A stretch of DNA of 45,744 nucleotides from Pelagibius litoralis (GCA_029287455.1 JARFRB010000139.1:1-45744), one strand, 5' to 3'. Numbered from the stretch's first letter, positions 33,499-42,350 are shown. Notes: a model not told the origin generated them from the sequence alone. Translations and numbers: made by a program.

Positions 33499-34782
33499 AT
33501 GGCCACGAAACTCCCAGTACACGAAAACCTGAAGGTCGCGATCGTTGGTCAGCACCTCGACGGCTTCTTCGCCCCGTCCGAGACCTCGGTCGGAATTTGC
33601 ACACGCGGTCTCGCCGAAGCGCTGGCGGGCACTTGCAGTGTACGGGTCTATGGAATGGCGGACGGCTTTCGCCGGGCGCGCAGAGCTTCGTTGCATGACG
33701 TAGAGTATCGAATTCTCCCAAAACCGGCGCTCGACACCGCTTTGTTTCAGGTCTTGAAACGAGCCGGCAGCATGACGCGCTTCGTCAATCGTGGCATGGA
33801 AATGCCGATCACGACATCGGCGCTTGCCTATCCGAAGTATGGAGCATTGGTGGCCGAGGACATCGCGCGGGACCCGGTCGATGTCATTCTGATTCAGCAT
33901 AACGCGCGCCGTCTTGACCCGATAAAGCGCCTCAACCCGGCGACACCGGTGATTTTGCATTTTCATGCGAAACTTCTCCCGCAAGAGCTTACGGCGCGCT
34001 ACCGGCGCGACCTGGCGCGTGCCGAGGCGGTCAGCGGGGTCAGCCGTTTCATCGTGGAGGACTTGCGGCAAAGGCTCGGCCGCGATGCGTTCTTGATCCG
34101 CAATGGGGTCGACCATGCTTTGGCGGACACTGGACCGGCCGTGGAGCGTTCGGTGAAGAAGCGAATTCTTTATGTCGGCGCTGTTTCCCCTGAAAAGGGG
34201 CTTCACGATCTGATCGCGGCTTTCAATCTCGTCCACGAACGGCTGGAGGAGGTAGAGCTCGAGATCATCGGCGGTGGTGCCCGGCCCTTTTCCGCGGTTT
34301 TCCCACTGTCGGACGATCCATTCATACCGGCGCTGCGGCCATACTTCGAAGGCGACTACACCGGGATGTTAAGAGCGTTGGCAAACCCCGAAGCGCTCTC
34401 CGCGATCCGTTTTCTCGGGCCGGTCGCGAGCCGCGGCGAGGTGTCCCGGCACATGTCGGCGGCGCGGGTGCTTGCGTTCCCTTCTCTTTGCGATGAGGGT
34501 TTTGGCTTGCCGCCGGCGGAAGCCATGGCTCTCGGGACCCCCGCCGTTGTCACAGAAGCCGGAGGGCTTGCCGAACTCATCAGGGATGGCGTTGACGGGC
34601 GCGTGGTGCCCAAGGCTGACGTCCCCGGCCTCGCCGATGCGCTGACGGACCTTTTGCGGGATGATGGGCGCTGGGCGGAGATTGCTTCCCGGGCGCGGCG
34701 GACTGTGCGAAATCGCTACACTTGGCAGGCAGCCGCCGACGATTTTCTGGCTCTAGCCAACCGGCTTCTACGAGCGAACTGA
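33499..34782 (+). CDS. GT4 family glycosyltransferase
   Basis: 427 residues with a GT-B fold of the GT4/GT1-like type that transfers sugar from a nucleotide donor. The N-half begins KVAIVGQHLDGFFAPSE. The donor half shows KKRILYVGAVSPEKGLHDL and the E-x7-E motif EGFGLPPAEAMALGTP (about 333). It is cytoplasmic. It is followed by an NDP-hexose 2,3-dehydratase gene (281 bases later), which could make a modified sugar for this or the nearby transferase. The ribosome site is weak. Confidence 0.9.
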   Translation: MATKLPVHENLKVAIVGQHLDGFFAPSETSVGICTRGLAEALAGTCSVRVYGMADGFRRARRASLHDVEYRILPKPALDTALFQVLKRAGSMTRFVNRGMEMPITTSALAYPKYGALVAEDIARDPVDVILIQHNARRLDPIKRLNPATPVILHFHAKLLPQELTARYRRDLARAEAVSGVSRFIVEDLRQRLGRDAFLIRNGVDHALADTGPAVERSVKKRILYVGAVSPEKGLHDLIAAFNLVHERLEEVELEIIGGGARPFSAVFPLSDDPFIPALRPYFEGDYTGMLRALANPEALSAIRFLGPVASRGEVSRHMSAARVLAFPSLCDEGFGLPPAEAMALGTPAVVTEAGGLAELIRDGVDGRVVPKADVPGLADALTDLLRDDGRWAEIASRARRTVRNRYTWQAAADDFLALANRLLRAN

Positions 34783-34797
34783 GGCCGTCGGAAACCG

Positions 34798-34833
34798 GGG
34801 GAGCGGGGCTTAAGCTCCCGGACTCGGCTCCCC
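34798..34833. other. GC-rich inverted repeats in a gene gap
   Basis: GGGGAGC at 34798-34804 can pair with GCTCCCC at 34827-34833, or GGGAGC with the nearer GCTCCC at 34814-34819. The location just after the GT4 stop is right for a terminator, but no T-run follows. Confidence 0.3.
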
Positions 34834-35063
34834 TCTCGATGCCGATGAGCCGGGTACGCTCGTTCTGGCTAACTAGACCTCGGCGGGGTGCTTATCCGGG
34901 TTACGCCTCTCGGGTGACTGTGCGCGCAAGTCTCATTCCGTCACTTTAACACCTGGCTTGGAGCGGGCGAATCACTGGTGCATCCGGCAAAGCATCGGTC
35001 CAGGGCGTGAAAGTGCCGGTAACGGTTTGGCACAAAGCACGGAATGTCTCGGCAGGGAGAGTC

Positions 35064-36383
35064 ATGAGTTCGATTTCGACAATCTCTTCAACAAGCGAGC
35101 CGCTTGTCGCTCATGATATTGCGGCGCTCGAGAAAGCCCTGGACACCGCTCGCGCAGGGTTTTCCTTGCGGCAGGTGCCCATGTCGGCGACCGAACATTG
35201 GTCGCTGGTCGATGGGGCAATCCAGCACCGGTCCGGTGGTTTTTTCAGCATTTCCGGTGTGCGCCGGGAAGGAGAAGAGCAAGAGCGGGTGATGCTTTAT
35301 CAGCCGCAGGGTGCTCTCAACGGACTGCTTTCGACGGTTATCGGCGGGGAGCGCCACTTCCTTTTGCAGGCACGTGCAGAGCCCGGGAATCTGGGCGAGG
35401 CGCAGTTCGGTCCGACCGTGCAATCCACGCCCGCCAACTACCTGAGGATGCACGGCGGCGCGCGCACCCCTTACATCGAAACCTTTTTGCAGCACAGCCC
35501 CGATGTCACGCTGTTGCGGGAGACCGCGCAGCTGGATTTGGGCGAGCGCTATCTGTTCAAGACGAAACGCCTGATTGCTCTGGAAGCGACCGAGCCCCAA
35601 GAAACGCTGCCATGCTTCATTTGGGCTAGCCCATCGGCGATCCGACAGGCGGTTGCGAGAAGCGCTTTTTTGAACACCGATCTGCGCTCGATGCTCGCAT
35701 TTTCCAGCTGGAGCCCGGATGAAGCGGACGGCGAGCTGACCCCGCTTAGCGCCGAAGTGCGCCGGAGCTTGGTGGCGCGGCCACGTGGGGAGGTGCTCGC
35801 GAGGCTGGAAACCGCGCTATGCACTGTCTCGCGACCGCGGACCGGCTTTGTCCCGCTTATGAACCTATCGAATTGGGAACTCGACGACTGGGGGCTGCGC
35901 GAGCGCGCGCCCGATCAGGGCTTCTCGGTGGAATTCTTCGAAGTCGCGGCGGCATATCGGGAGGTTGGTCATTGGATTCAGCCGCTTATCAATAGCGGCG
36001 GCGAGGGGCGGGTGGTTCTTGCTTGCCGCGAAGTTGAGGGGATGACCGAAGTCTTCGTGCAGCCCTTGGCCGAGTTCGGGCTTGCTCCTGGATGCGCCCT
36101 TGCGCCTTCGTACTTGCTGTATCCGGGCATGGTGGACTCGCCGCCCGAATGGCTGGTGAACGCGCGGATCTTGTCGGAAACCCTGGAATCCGACGAAGGC
36201 GGGCGCTTCCACAAGGATTCAAGCCGCTATCAAATCGTCGCAATCGACGCCGATGCGCCCCAGCCGCCGGCGGAGCTTGGCTTCTGGTTGAGGGTCTCCG
36301 AGGTCAAGCATTGTCTCGACGTGTCGAACCGCTGCACCATCCAACTGCGCTGCATTCTTTCTCACTTGCTTGCGCTCAGGTGA
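35064..36383 (+). CDS. NDP-hexose 2,3-dehydratase family protein
   Basis: About 439 residues, normal for this family, which removes water from NDP-4-keto-6-deoxyhexoses at C2-C3 on the way to 2,6-dideoxysugars (EvaA/TylCVI type). The diagnostic stretch LLQARAEPGNLG (about 100), then GPTVQSTPANYLRMHGG, fits family positions; the second repeat is GGEGRVVLACREVEGMTE. The start at 35064 has AGGGAG just upstream; an ATG at 35007 has none. No partner genes for the rest of a dideoxysugar pathway are seen here. It may serve exopolysaccharide, LPS or a glycosylated metabolite made with the adjacent transferases. Confidence 0.85.
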   Translation: MSSISTISSTSEPLVAHDIAALEKALDTARAGFSLRQVPMSATEHWSLVDGAIQHRSGGFFSISGVRREGEEQERVMLYQPQGALNGLLSTVIGGERHFLLQARAEPGNLGEAQFGPTVQSTPANYLRMHGGARTPYIETFLQHSPDVTLLRETAQLDLGERYLFKTKRLIALEATEPQETLPCFIWASPSAIRQAVARSAFLNTDLRSMLAFSSWSPDEADGELTPLSAEVRRSLVARPRGEVLARLETALCTVSRPRTGFVPLMNLSNWELDDWGLRERAPDQGFSVEFFEVAAAYREVGHWIQPLINSGGEGRVVLACREVEGMTEVFVQPLAEFGLAPGCALAPSYLLYPGMVDSPPEWLVNARILSETLESDEGGRFHKDSSRYQIVAIDADAPQPPAELGFWLRVSEVKHCLDVSNRCTIQLRCILSHLLALR

Positions 36384-36415
36384 GCGATTGGCGGGCAAAG
36401 GCCGGCCAATTTCTC

Positions 36416-37468
36416 CTAGTTTGCCGCCTTTTCGACGATGCGCGTGAGTTGCGCGGCCAGAGCATGGCCGGACACCCGCTCTTTCACGGAGCGCATGATC
36501 TCAAGGCCACGATTCCATTCCGGACCGCCCTGGTCCTCCCCGGCTCTGCGGAAGGCCTCGACGATTGTCGGCGTGCGATTGTTCTCTATGAGATAAGGAT
36601 AGTCCACCGTCAGGAAATCGACGGCGTCGTCCGCGTCCTTGTTGACGAGAATGTTCGATCCGCAGGCCGCGGCGGTGACACCCTTCGTGAAGGGCTTGTA
36701 GCGCCGCAGCAACGCTGAACCGTCGCCGGGCCGCACCGCGTAGTGAAAATTGTACTTGGGCAGCTTTTCGATCGCGGCGGCCATGTCGCTGCCTTGCAGG
36801 ATCTCAATCACATCCATCTCCCCGGCGATTTCAGGGGGAATGGAGCTGTTGCTCCGCAAACCAAGGTAAACGGTCGAGAGCCGGTTGAGCTCACGAGGCG
36901 TAAGCCCGTTAAGGCGTGTGTCGGGGCATTGGTAGAGAACGTCGGTAAAGGGGCGGCGTGCGGCATCGGGCACGCGTTCGGCGATGAGCTGGTCAAGCGC
37001 TTTGCGTCCGCTGTCGGAGGCGCTTATGTGAAAGTCGAAAAGAGAAAGATCCACTTTCGAAAGGTCGCCATCCTTGTGGTCGACGCCCACCGCGATCGCC
37101 TTCTCCCGCAGCCGCTGCACCTGCTCGGGCGAGAACTCATAGCCCACCTTGTAGAGCAGGACGTAAATGGCGCGCGGTTGTTTGCGAAGCCAACGCTCGA
37201 AGCCCCAGAAGCGCGGGTAGAAAGGGCAGAACGATAGTTCGATGTGCTCGGGCAGATGAGGCTTCATGAGCTCGCTCATCTGCAGTCGCAGAAGGTCGCC
37301 GCCCCAAAGCCTTTCATCCCACCGATGCCTAATCGGATTGGGGCCGAGCCGCCAGCGATAGACGAATCTAACTTTTATCTTCGCTCGGTTTGTCTGGGTC
37401 ACGATCACGTTCGATGGCGGGGCGTGGTGTGGGAAGATATGTGCACTCGCCGCTTCAAGTAAACCCAT
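36416..37468 (-). CDS. Possible glycosyltransferase, unrecognised family
   Basis: 350 residues, cytoplasmic, no signal. The second half ends like a GT-B donor domain: KYNFHYAVRPGDGSALLRRY, then KPFTKGVTAAACGSNILVNK, DYPYLIENNRTPTIVEAF. This resembles the conserved Lys/Ala-Ala-Cys region in some polysaccharide-cluster proteins, but I cannot assign a family. The N-terminus up to about 20 (MGLLEAASAHIFPHH) may be leader, with a real start near VIVTQTNRAKIKV. It is convergent with the NDP-hexose dehydratase (32 bases apart), so a role in transferring its product is plausible. Confidence 0.65.
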   Translation of the reverse strand: MGLLEAASAHIFPHHAPPSNVIVTQTNRAKIKVRFVYRWRLGPNPIRHRWDERLWGGDLLRLQMSELMKPHLPEHIELSFCPFYPRFWGFERWLRKQPRAIYVLLYKVGYEFSPEQVQRLREKAIAVGVDHKDGDLSKVDLSLFDFHISASDSGRKALDQLIAERVPDAARRPFTDVLYQCPDTRLNGLTPRELNRLSTVYLGLRSNSSIPPEIAGEMDVIEILQGSDMAAAIEKLPKYNFHYAVRPGDGSALLRRYKPFTKGVTAAACGSNILVNKDADDAVDFLTVDYPYLIENNRTPTIVEAFRRAGEDQGGPEWNRGLEIMRSVKERVSGHALAAQLTRIVEKAAN

Positions 37469-37499
37469 GGGGCATCGATTTTAGAGTTCTATCGTATTA

Positions 37500-37520
37500 G
37501 CCGGCGCCGGTCGCGCCGGC
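37500..37520. other. Strong GC hairpin in a divergent gap
   Basis: GCCGGCGC and GCGCCGGC form a perfect 8-bp stem with a 5-base loop in the 148-base divergent gap. No T-run follows. It is either an operator-like dyad or a structural element. Confidence 0.4.
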
Positions 37521-37616
37521 CTTCGGGGTCGGCGGGAGAGGGGCGGAATGGCTACCCAGTCGCCCTTGGCCCAATTAGGGTAGATATGACCTCGCTGACG
37601 AAGGAGATCGCGCACG

Positions 37617-38561
37617 ATGAGTGACTGGCCGGAAATCCCCTACGCACCCTGGGCCAAGAGCGCTTCGAACCTGCATATGTGGCTACAGATCGTTGGTAAG
37701 TACCGCTTAGCGCGCACTCCTTGGTGGAACCATTCGTGGCATGCCACCTTCTACGTTTCCGCGCGCGGGCTCACCACATCTCTCGTTCAAGATGCGGGTG
37801 AAGGCGTTGAGATCGAGTTCGATTTTCTCGACCATAGCCTGCGTCTCGTCTCCAGCAACGGCAAGCGCTCCGAGCTTGTTCTGGAAGCCATGTCGGTCGC
37901 GGATTTCCAGCGGTTGTTTCGCGAACGTCTGTCTCAGATTGGCGCCAGCCCCGACTTTCACGGTGCGCCGAATGAGGTGCCGGATCCTGTGCCCTTCGAG
38001 CAGCAGATCGAGCCTGGCCACTACGACCGCCAGGCGGTTCACCAGTTTTGGCGGGCATTGCTCGCTATCGATGGCGTGTTTAAGCGCTTCCGCACGGGAT
38101 TTCTCGGAAAGTGTTCGCCGGTGCATTTCTTCTGGGGCAGCTTCGATCTCGCTGTCACACGTTTCTCGGGGCGTAAGGCACCGCTCCATCCGGGGGGGGT
38201 CCCGGCTCTTCCAGACACCGTGACACGGGAAGCTTATTCGCATGAAGTGAGTTCGGCGGGATTTTGGCCGGGTGACGGGGGCGTCGATGAAGCGATGTTC
38301 TACTCCTATGCCTACCCGGTGCCGGAAGGGTTCAGCGCGCAGCCGGTTCTTCCGGATGCCGCCTACTTCGACACAACGCTTGGGGAATTTCTGCTCCCCT
38401 ACGAGGCCGTTCGCCTGTCGCCCGATCCCGAGGGCGCGTTGCTGTCGTTCCTCACCTCGACTTACGCGGCGGCGGCCGAGCGGGGGAACTGGTATCGAGC
38501 GGAACTCGACGCCCCACTTGCCGAGCCGGGGGTTCCGAGGGCAGTCGATCCATCCGCTTGA
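37617..38561 (+). CDS. DUF5996 family protein
   Basis: 314 residues matching the DUF5996 pattern: WPEIPYAPWAKSASNLHMW at the start, WNHSWHATFYVSARGLTT, then SPVHFFWGSFDLAVTRFSGR and FYSYAYPVPEGF. Function is unknown. There is no signal peptide or membrane helix. AAGGAG lies about 10 bases upstream of the ATG. It is 209 bases before the MFS gene on the same strand. The conserved Trp/His/Tyr-rich core suggests a small-molecule-binding fold (inference). Confidence 0.8.
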   Translation: MSDWPEIPYAPWAKSASNLHMWLQIVGKYRLARTPWWNHSWHATFYVSARGLTTSLVQDAGEGVEIEFDFLDHSLRLVSSNGKRSELVLEAMSVADFQRLFRERLSQIGASPDFHGAPNEVPDPVPFEQQIEPGHYDRQAVHQFWRALLAIDGVFKRFRTGFLGKCSPVHFFWGSFDLAVTRFSGRKAPLHPGGVPALPDTVTREAYSHEVSSAGFWPGDGGVDEAMFYSYAYPVPEGFSAQPVLPDAAYFDTTLGEFLLPYEAVRLSPDPEGALLSFLTSTYAAAAERGNWYRAELDAPLAEPGVPRAVDPSA

Positions 38562-38770
38562 CGCCTCCCATCGTTCTTCGTGCATCCGGTTCTCGGCCTC
38601 GCCCGGTGCGGGCGTCTTGCGAAGTTCGCGCTCGCCATCGCCGCGATGGGCGCCTGCTTTCGGCCGATTTCATTTGACAGCATCAAGGCAAATGCGATTG
38701 ACCGTCTTGATGGCCTTGTAAAGGCGCCCTTTGCCGCTGGCGGGGGAGGTTAGAGAACGACGGAGTGGGA

Positions 38771-40045
38771 ATGGAAGCTGTCCAGAGGGCGAGTCCGTCG
38801 CCCCTTCGCGCCGTCTCCGGATTGATTGTCTCCATGGCGCTGGTCGCTATCGGCAGCGGACTGATGTTCGCCTTCATTCCGGTGAAGCTCGGCGAGTTGG
38901 GGTTTTCGCCGTCGGTGGCGGGGTGGATCCTGACCGGGATGGCGGCAGGGGGGTTCGTGGGCTGCCTCTACACCGGCCGCTTGGTGAAACGAGTCGGCCA
39001 TGCCCGCGCCTACATGACCTTAGCCGCCTTGACCATTCTGTCTCATGTTTTCCTCGCTCTGACGAACGATCCCGCGGTTTGGACCGCGGCGCGGATGGTC
39101 TACGGCTTCGCCGTTACGGGGCTCTTCATTGTTTCGCAGAGCTGGCTCAACGATGCCAGCCCCAATGAGTGGCGTGGCCGCGTCATGGCGATCTTCTACA
39201 TGGCCTATGTGGTGTGCATTGGGATTGGCGGCTACATGATCTCCTTCATCGATACGGGCACCGCTGCCGGCCCGCTTCTCGCCGTTAGCTTGGTGACCTT
39301 GGCGATCTTACCTGTGGGCACAACAATTCTGAGGGCCCCTCTGCCGCCGGAGCATGTTTCGATCGCGCTGCGCGCTGTTTGGAAGATCTCTCCGGTCGGC
39401 CTGGCCGGCCTCCTGGCCGTTGGCGGGCTTACCTTGCTGGTGCAGGGCTTCGCACCGATCTACGCCCAGGCGGAAGGATACAGCCAGTCCCAGATCGGCC
39501 TTCTGCTTTTCCTCATGCAGTTTGGGATGATCGCCGTGCAGCTTCCCCTCGGCGCGCTTTCCGATCGTATTGACCGGCGCTATGTCCTTGTCGCCGCGAC
39601 CCTGTTGATCGTGATATTCGCGGGGCTCGCGGCGCGGAATGATGGAGACGCGCTGTGGCTCCTGATCCTTCTCTTCGCCGTTTGGGCAGGGGCGACGGAG
39701 ACGATCTACGCGGTCGCGAACGCCCATGCCAATGATCGTGCGTCCCCCGAATATTACGTTGCGGTCTCGACCACCATGCTCTTCGCCTGGTCGCTTTCCG
39801 GTTTCGTTATTCCCGGCTTCGCGACATTGATGACCTCGTTCTTTGGTGTGAAGGCCTTCATGTACGTGGCGATTGCGATCGCCGCGGCTTACGGTCTGTT
39901 CGTCGTCTATCGCATGGCCCAGCGGGAAGCGGCCGCGGCCGACGAGCACGTAGCCTACGAGCCCCGCGCCGCTCAGGCGGTCTACGCGCCGGAGCTTTCG
40001 GCGCCCGTCGAGGACGAGATCGAACCGGAGCAGCTTCCAAGCTAG
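38771..40045 (+). CDS. MFS transporter, 12-helix
   Basis: About 424 residues with twelve predicted helices. The MFS motif A region is visible twice (GCLYTGRLVKRVGHARAYM and GALSDRIDRRYVL). A short polar C-terminal tail (EHVAYEPRAAQAV and onward) extends into the cytoplasm. It resembles the YfcJ/sugar-efflux-like group that shares FIVSQSWLNDASPNEWRGRV. Substrate unknown. The ATG at 38771 has GGAG 5 bases upstream; a GTG at 38765 would add two residues. It is convergent with the oxygenase fusion. Confidence 0.88.
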   Translation: MEAVQRASPSPLRAVSGLIVSMALVAIGSGLMFAFIPVKLGELGFSPSVAGWILTGMAAGGFVGCLYTGRLVKRVGHARAYMTLAALTILSHVFLALTNDPAVWTAARMVYGFAVTGLFIVSQSWLNDASPNEWRGRVMAIFYMAYVVCIGIGGYMISFIDTGTAAGPLLAVSLVTLAILPVGTTILRAPLPPEHVSIALRAVWKISPVGLAGLLAVGGLTLLVQGFAPIYAQAEGYSQSQIGLLLFLMQFGMIAVQLPLGALSDRIDRRYVLVAATLLIVIFAGLAARNDGDALWLLILLFAVWAGATETIYAVANAHANDRASPEYYVAVSTTMLFAWSLSGFVIPGFATLMTSFFGVKAFMYVAIAIAAAYGLFVVYRMAQREAAAADEHVAYEPRAAQAVYAPELSAPVEDEIEPEQLPS

Positions 40046-40065
40046 GCCCGCGCCTGTCGGGCTTT
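40046..40065 (+). terminator. Weak terminator-like hairpin after the MFS gene
   Basis: GCCCG and CGGGC around a 7-base loop followed by TTT, starting directly after the MFS stop codon. The short T-run makes it weak. Confidence 0.35.
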
Positions 40066-40095
40066 CGCGGCTTTAGCTTCGAGGAAGAGCGGCAC

Positions 40096-41217
40096 CTATA
40101 CGCCGCCGCCTTGCTCACCGCTTCGCGACTCAGCCCGCTGTACCTTGCCGTCCTCGCCATAGAGGAAGGAGAGGAGGACATAGCGCTTTCCGGCGGTGAC
40201 CGGCATGGCTTCGTGAAGGAGCGAGCAGCCAAAGATCACCGCGTCGCCGGCCCCGGGGCGATACAAACCCGGGCCGTACTCGGGAAAGCGCAAGTGGCCG
40301 CCCTGATAGGCGCCGGTGTTGAGGTTGAGCGTCATGGCAAAGCGCCGATGCGCGCCGGCGCTGCTCATGCCGTCGCGGTGGGGCTTGAAGTAACCCCCGC
40401 CCTCGCTGTCGTAGCAGACAATCTTGTACTCTTCGATCTGCGTCACCCGATACCAGCTGTACTTAAAGATCTCCGGCAGCACCCGGCGCCCGATGCGCCA
40501 ATGCAGTTCGCCGATCAGCGATCGATCCCGAACGTAGTGGTCGCTGCGCCGCTTGATGTCGTGCTGTTCGGATTTGCTGCTCTCTCCCGCCACATTGGTC
40601 GATAACACTCCGGAGGGTTCGTTGTCGGCGTCATGCACCGCCATCAAGTGATCGCGGAAATCCGGCTCCAGGACGTCGGGCACGAAGAGCACCGGTGCGA
40701 AGCCGCTCATCTCCGCCGGCGTCGGTTCGGCGAAGCCGTCGAGATAGGTGTTGAGAGCAGTTATGTAAGCCGGGTCACTCACACCGTGGTCGACACGGCG
40801 GATCCGGCGGTTGCGGTCAGCGACAACGACGCTACAGCCTTGGTGCCCGGCCGCTCCATATCCCCGGATGACCACCCCTTGAGGGTCGCCCAGCAAGTTG
40901 ACCAGGCCGGGCAGCCGGCCGGCGAGGGCGCGCAAACCGTCCAAATCGGCACCGACGATGGGCACGATTGTCGCCTTGGCATGAAGTTCCGCGGCGGCGG
41001 CGTCCAGCGCCGTAAGCATATCCCGTCCCCCCGTACTCGCGGGCTGCGGACAAAAAATCATAACCACGGGCTGGCCAAGAGCGAGCGACAGCAGTGACTG
41101 CGGCTGCAGTTGGGCATCGGGCAACTGAAAGTCCGGCAAGAAGTCGCGCACGACGGGGAAGGGGGGAGGGTCCATTTGTTGGTTCGTCCGGTTCCGTGTT
41201 TCGCCGAATTCGCTCAT
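40096..41217 (-). CDS. Peroxiredoxin-like domain fused to a 2OG-Fe(II) oxygenase
   Basis: 373 residues. About 10-155 resembles a thioredoxin-fold/AhpC-TSA domain (FPVVRDFLPDFQLPD, VVMIFCPQPASTGG), but the peroxidatic Cys position of the usual PxxxTxxC is replaced, so it is probably non-catalytic. About 165-373 is a prolyl-4-hydroxylase-like oxygenase with HxD in PHRDG (about 278), distal His in LLHEAMP (about 333) and Arg in GKRYVLL (about 344). It may hydroxylate protein or peptide; the Prx-like part could bind the partner. The start at 41217 has GAGGAAA upstream; an ATG at 41253 adds 12 residues. Confidence 0.83.
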   Translation of the reverse strand: MSEFGETRNRTNQQMDPPPFPVVRDFLPDFQLPDAQLQPQSLLSLALGQPVVMIFCPQPASTGGRDMLTALDAAAAELHAKATIVPIVGADLDGLRALAGRLPGLVNLLGDPQGVVIRGYGAAGHQGCSVVVADRNRRIRRVDHGVSDPAYITALNTYLDGFAEPTPAEMSGFAPVLFVPDVLEPDFRDHLMAVHDADNEPSGVLSTNVAGESSKSEQHDIKRRSDHYVRDRSLIGELHWRIGRRVLPEIFKYSWYRVTQIEEYKIVCYDSEGGGYFKPHRDGMSSAGAHRRFAMTLNLNTGAYQGGHLRFPEYGPGLYRPGAGDAVIFGCSLLHEAMPVTAGKRYVLLSFLYGEDGKVQRAESRSGEQGGGV

Positions 41218-41656
41218 GGGCTGCTTTCCTCGGGAAATGCGAGCGAGCATCATAGCCAGAGGACGCCCCGAGAGTCAGTCGAGACTGTGCGGCCTTCACC
41301 TGCAGTTTCCTGGAAAGCTGTCCCGCATATTTCGGTTCTTGGCTAGGCCGTAGACCCATGAACCCCCAAAAAGCAGTTTGGCGCTTCACTCCCTTGCCGC
41401 GATGAGGGAGCGCGTTTTAGGCCGTCGCTAGGGTCTATGGAGCAAGGGGATGGGGCCAAGATACTGCGCCGTTGGAATCGCGAAGACTCAATCCGCTTCA
41501 GCCCGTTTCTTTATAGAGATCACTACGCGGATGAGCAGTTCTTCAATAAAACCAGATATTCTGGGCGAACTGCCACCCGCCACGACAAACTGGGATTAAC
41601 CTTTCTAGCAATGGTGAAGCGCGCGGCCACACGCCCGCGCCTGAGAGCATATCAGT
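41218..41656. other. Gap holding an inverted-repeat arm and a transposase relic
   Basis: This 440-base gap contains the left inverted-repeat arm (41333-41503) and the decayed transposase tail that begins right after it. The first 110 bases hold nothing recognisable beyond the start region of the oxygenase gene. Confidence 0.7.
41333..41503 (+). repeat. Left arm of a long inverted repeat
   Basis: This segment matches the reverse complement of 44488-44660. A 30-base stretch covering the TGGCGCTTCACTCCC core is identical, and the rest is an imperfect match with small indels (CTATGGAGCAAGGGG, GAAGAC-CAATCC-CTTCAGCC shared). The arms enclose the LysE-radical SAM-Lrp unit. Each arm carries a short open frame starting MEQG, so both may descend from one mobile or dispersed element. 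Confidence 0.88.
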
Positions 41657-41670
41657 CTAGGGTCTCATAA
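41504..41670 (+). pseudogene. Decayed C-terminal fragment of an IS5-type transposase
   Basis: The frame starting at 41437 runs into YRDHYADEQFFNKTRY then TATRHDKLGLTFLAMVKRAA, which matches the tail of IS5-family transposases (the E of the Y-x2-R-x3-E-x6-K signature is kept; the R and K positions are altered). Only about the last 45-50 codons remain, with no IS ends seen. It abuts the left repeat arm. It overlaps the last codons of lysE-like on the other strand by about 14 bases. Confidence 0.72.
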
Positions 41671-42325
41671 AAGTGGAAGAGAAGTCATCAAAGCCGATGC
41701 CCTCCAACACGTCTGACAGGATCAGCGAGAGAGCGATGAGAAACACAAAGAGACTGGCTATTCGAGCGATTGTCTTGCCGTTTCGTGTACTCATCAATAG
41801 CTGATGTCCCTTGCCGGAAGCAATGAGACCGACACTCGAGTATATTAGAAAACATAGCAAACTGGTGATGGTGCCAAAGATGACCGCATACCCATAGAAG
41901 GGGAGGACTCCGGGCGTATAGAATTGCGGTAGAAGTGCGAAGTAAAACGCCAGTCCTTTCGGGTTGAGAACGCTGGTGAGGAATCCGAACTTGATCTCAT
42001 CTAGGGCTTGGGTGTCGTTCTCGGAGTTTCTGGCGAAAGAAACGAGATCGGCCACGTAAAGCTGGTAGGCGAGATAGAACAGGTACAGCATCCCCAGAAT
42101 TTTGAAGGCAAGAAAGACCTTTGGGTAAAGGTCGAAGACCGCGCCAAGACCGACGGCGACCAAGGCCGTGAATACTAGATAGCCAGCGGAAATGCCTATC
42201 GCCGCTTTCAACCCGGACTCACGGCTGTTGGCGAGCGCTCTGATTGTTACGTAAAGCATATCTGGCCCGGGTACGATGAGCAGGCTGATTACAGTTATCA
42301 GGAAAAGTAACAGGCTCGTAACCAT
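41657..42325 (-). CDS. LysE/RhtB family amino-acid exporter
   Basis: 222 residues with about six hydrophobic helices and the family N-terminus (MVTSLLLFLITVISLLIVPG, then PDMLYVTIRALANSRESGL) and GFLTSVLNPKGLAFYFALLP. It exports amino acids or related small molecules through the inner membrane. Base composition is visibly more AT-rich than the flanking genes. It is 25 bases downstream of the radical SAM gene, so the two form an operon; it probably exports that enzyme's product or its precursor. Ribosome site weak. Confidence 0.9.
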   Translation of the reverse strand: MVTSLLLFLITVISLLIVPGPDMLYVTIRALANSRESGLKAAIGISAGYLVFTALVAVGLGAVFDLYPKVFLAFKILGMLYLFYLAYQLYVADLVSFARNSENDTQALDEIKFGFLTSVLNPKGLAFYFALLPQFYTPGVLPFYGYAVIFGTITSLLCFLIYSSVGLIASGKGHQLLMSTRNGKTIARIASLFVFLIALSLILSDVLEGIGFDDFSSTFMRP

Positions 42326-42350
42326 CGGTTAGGTCTGCCCAATTCGGGTT

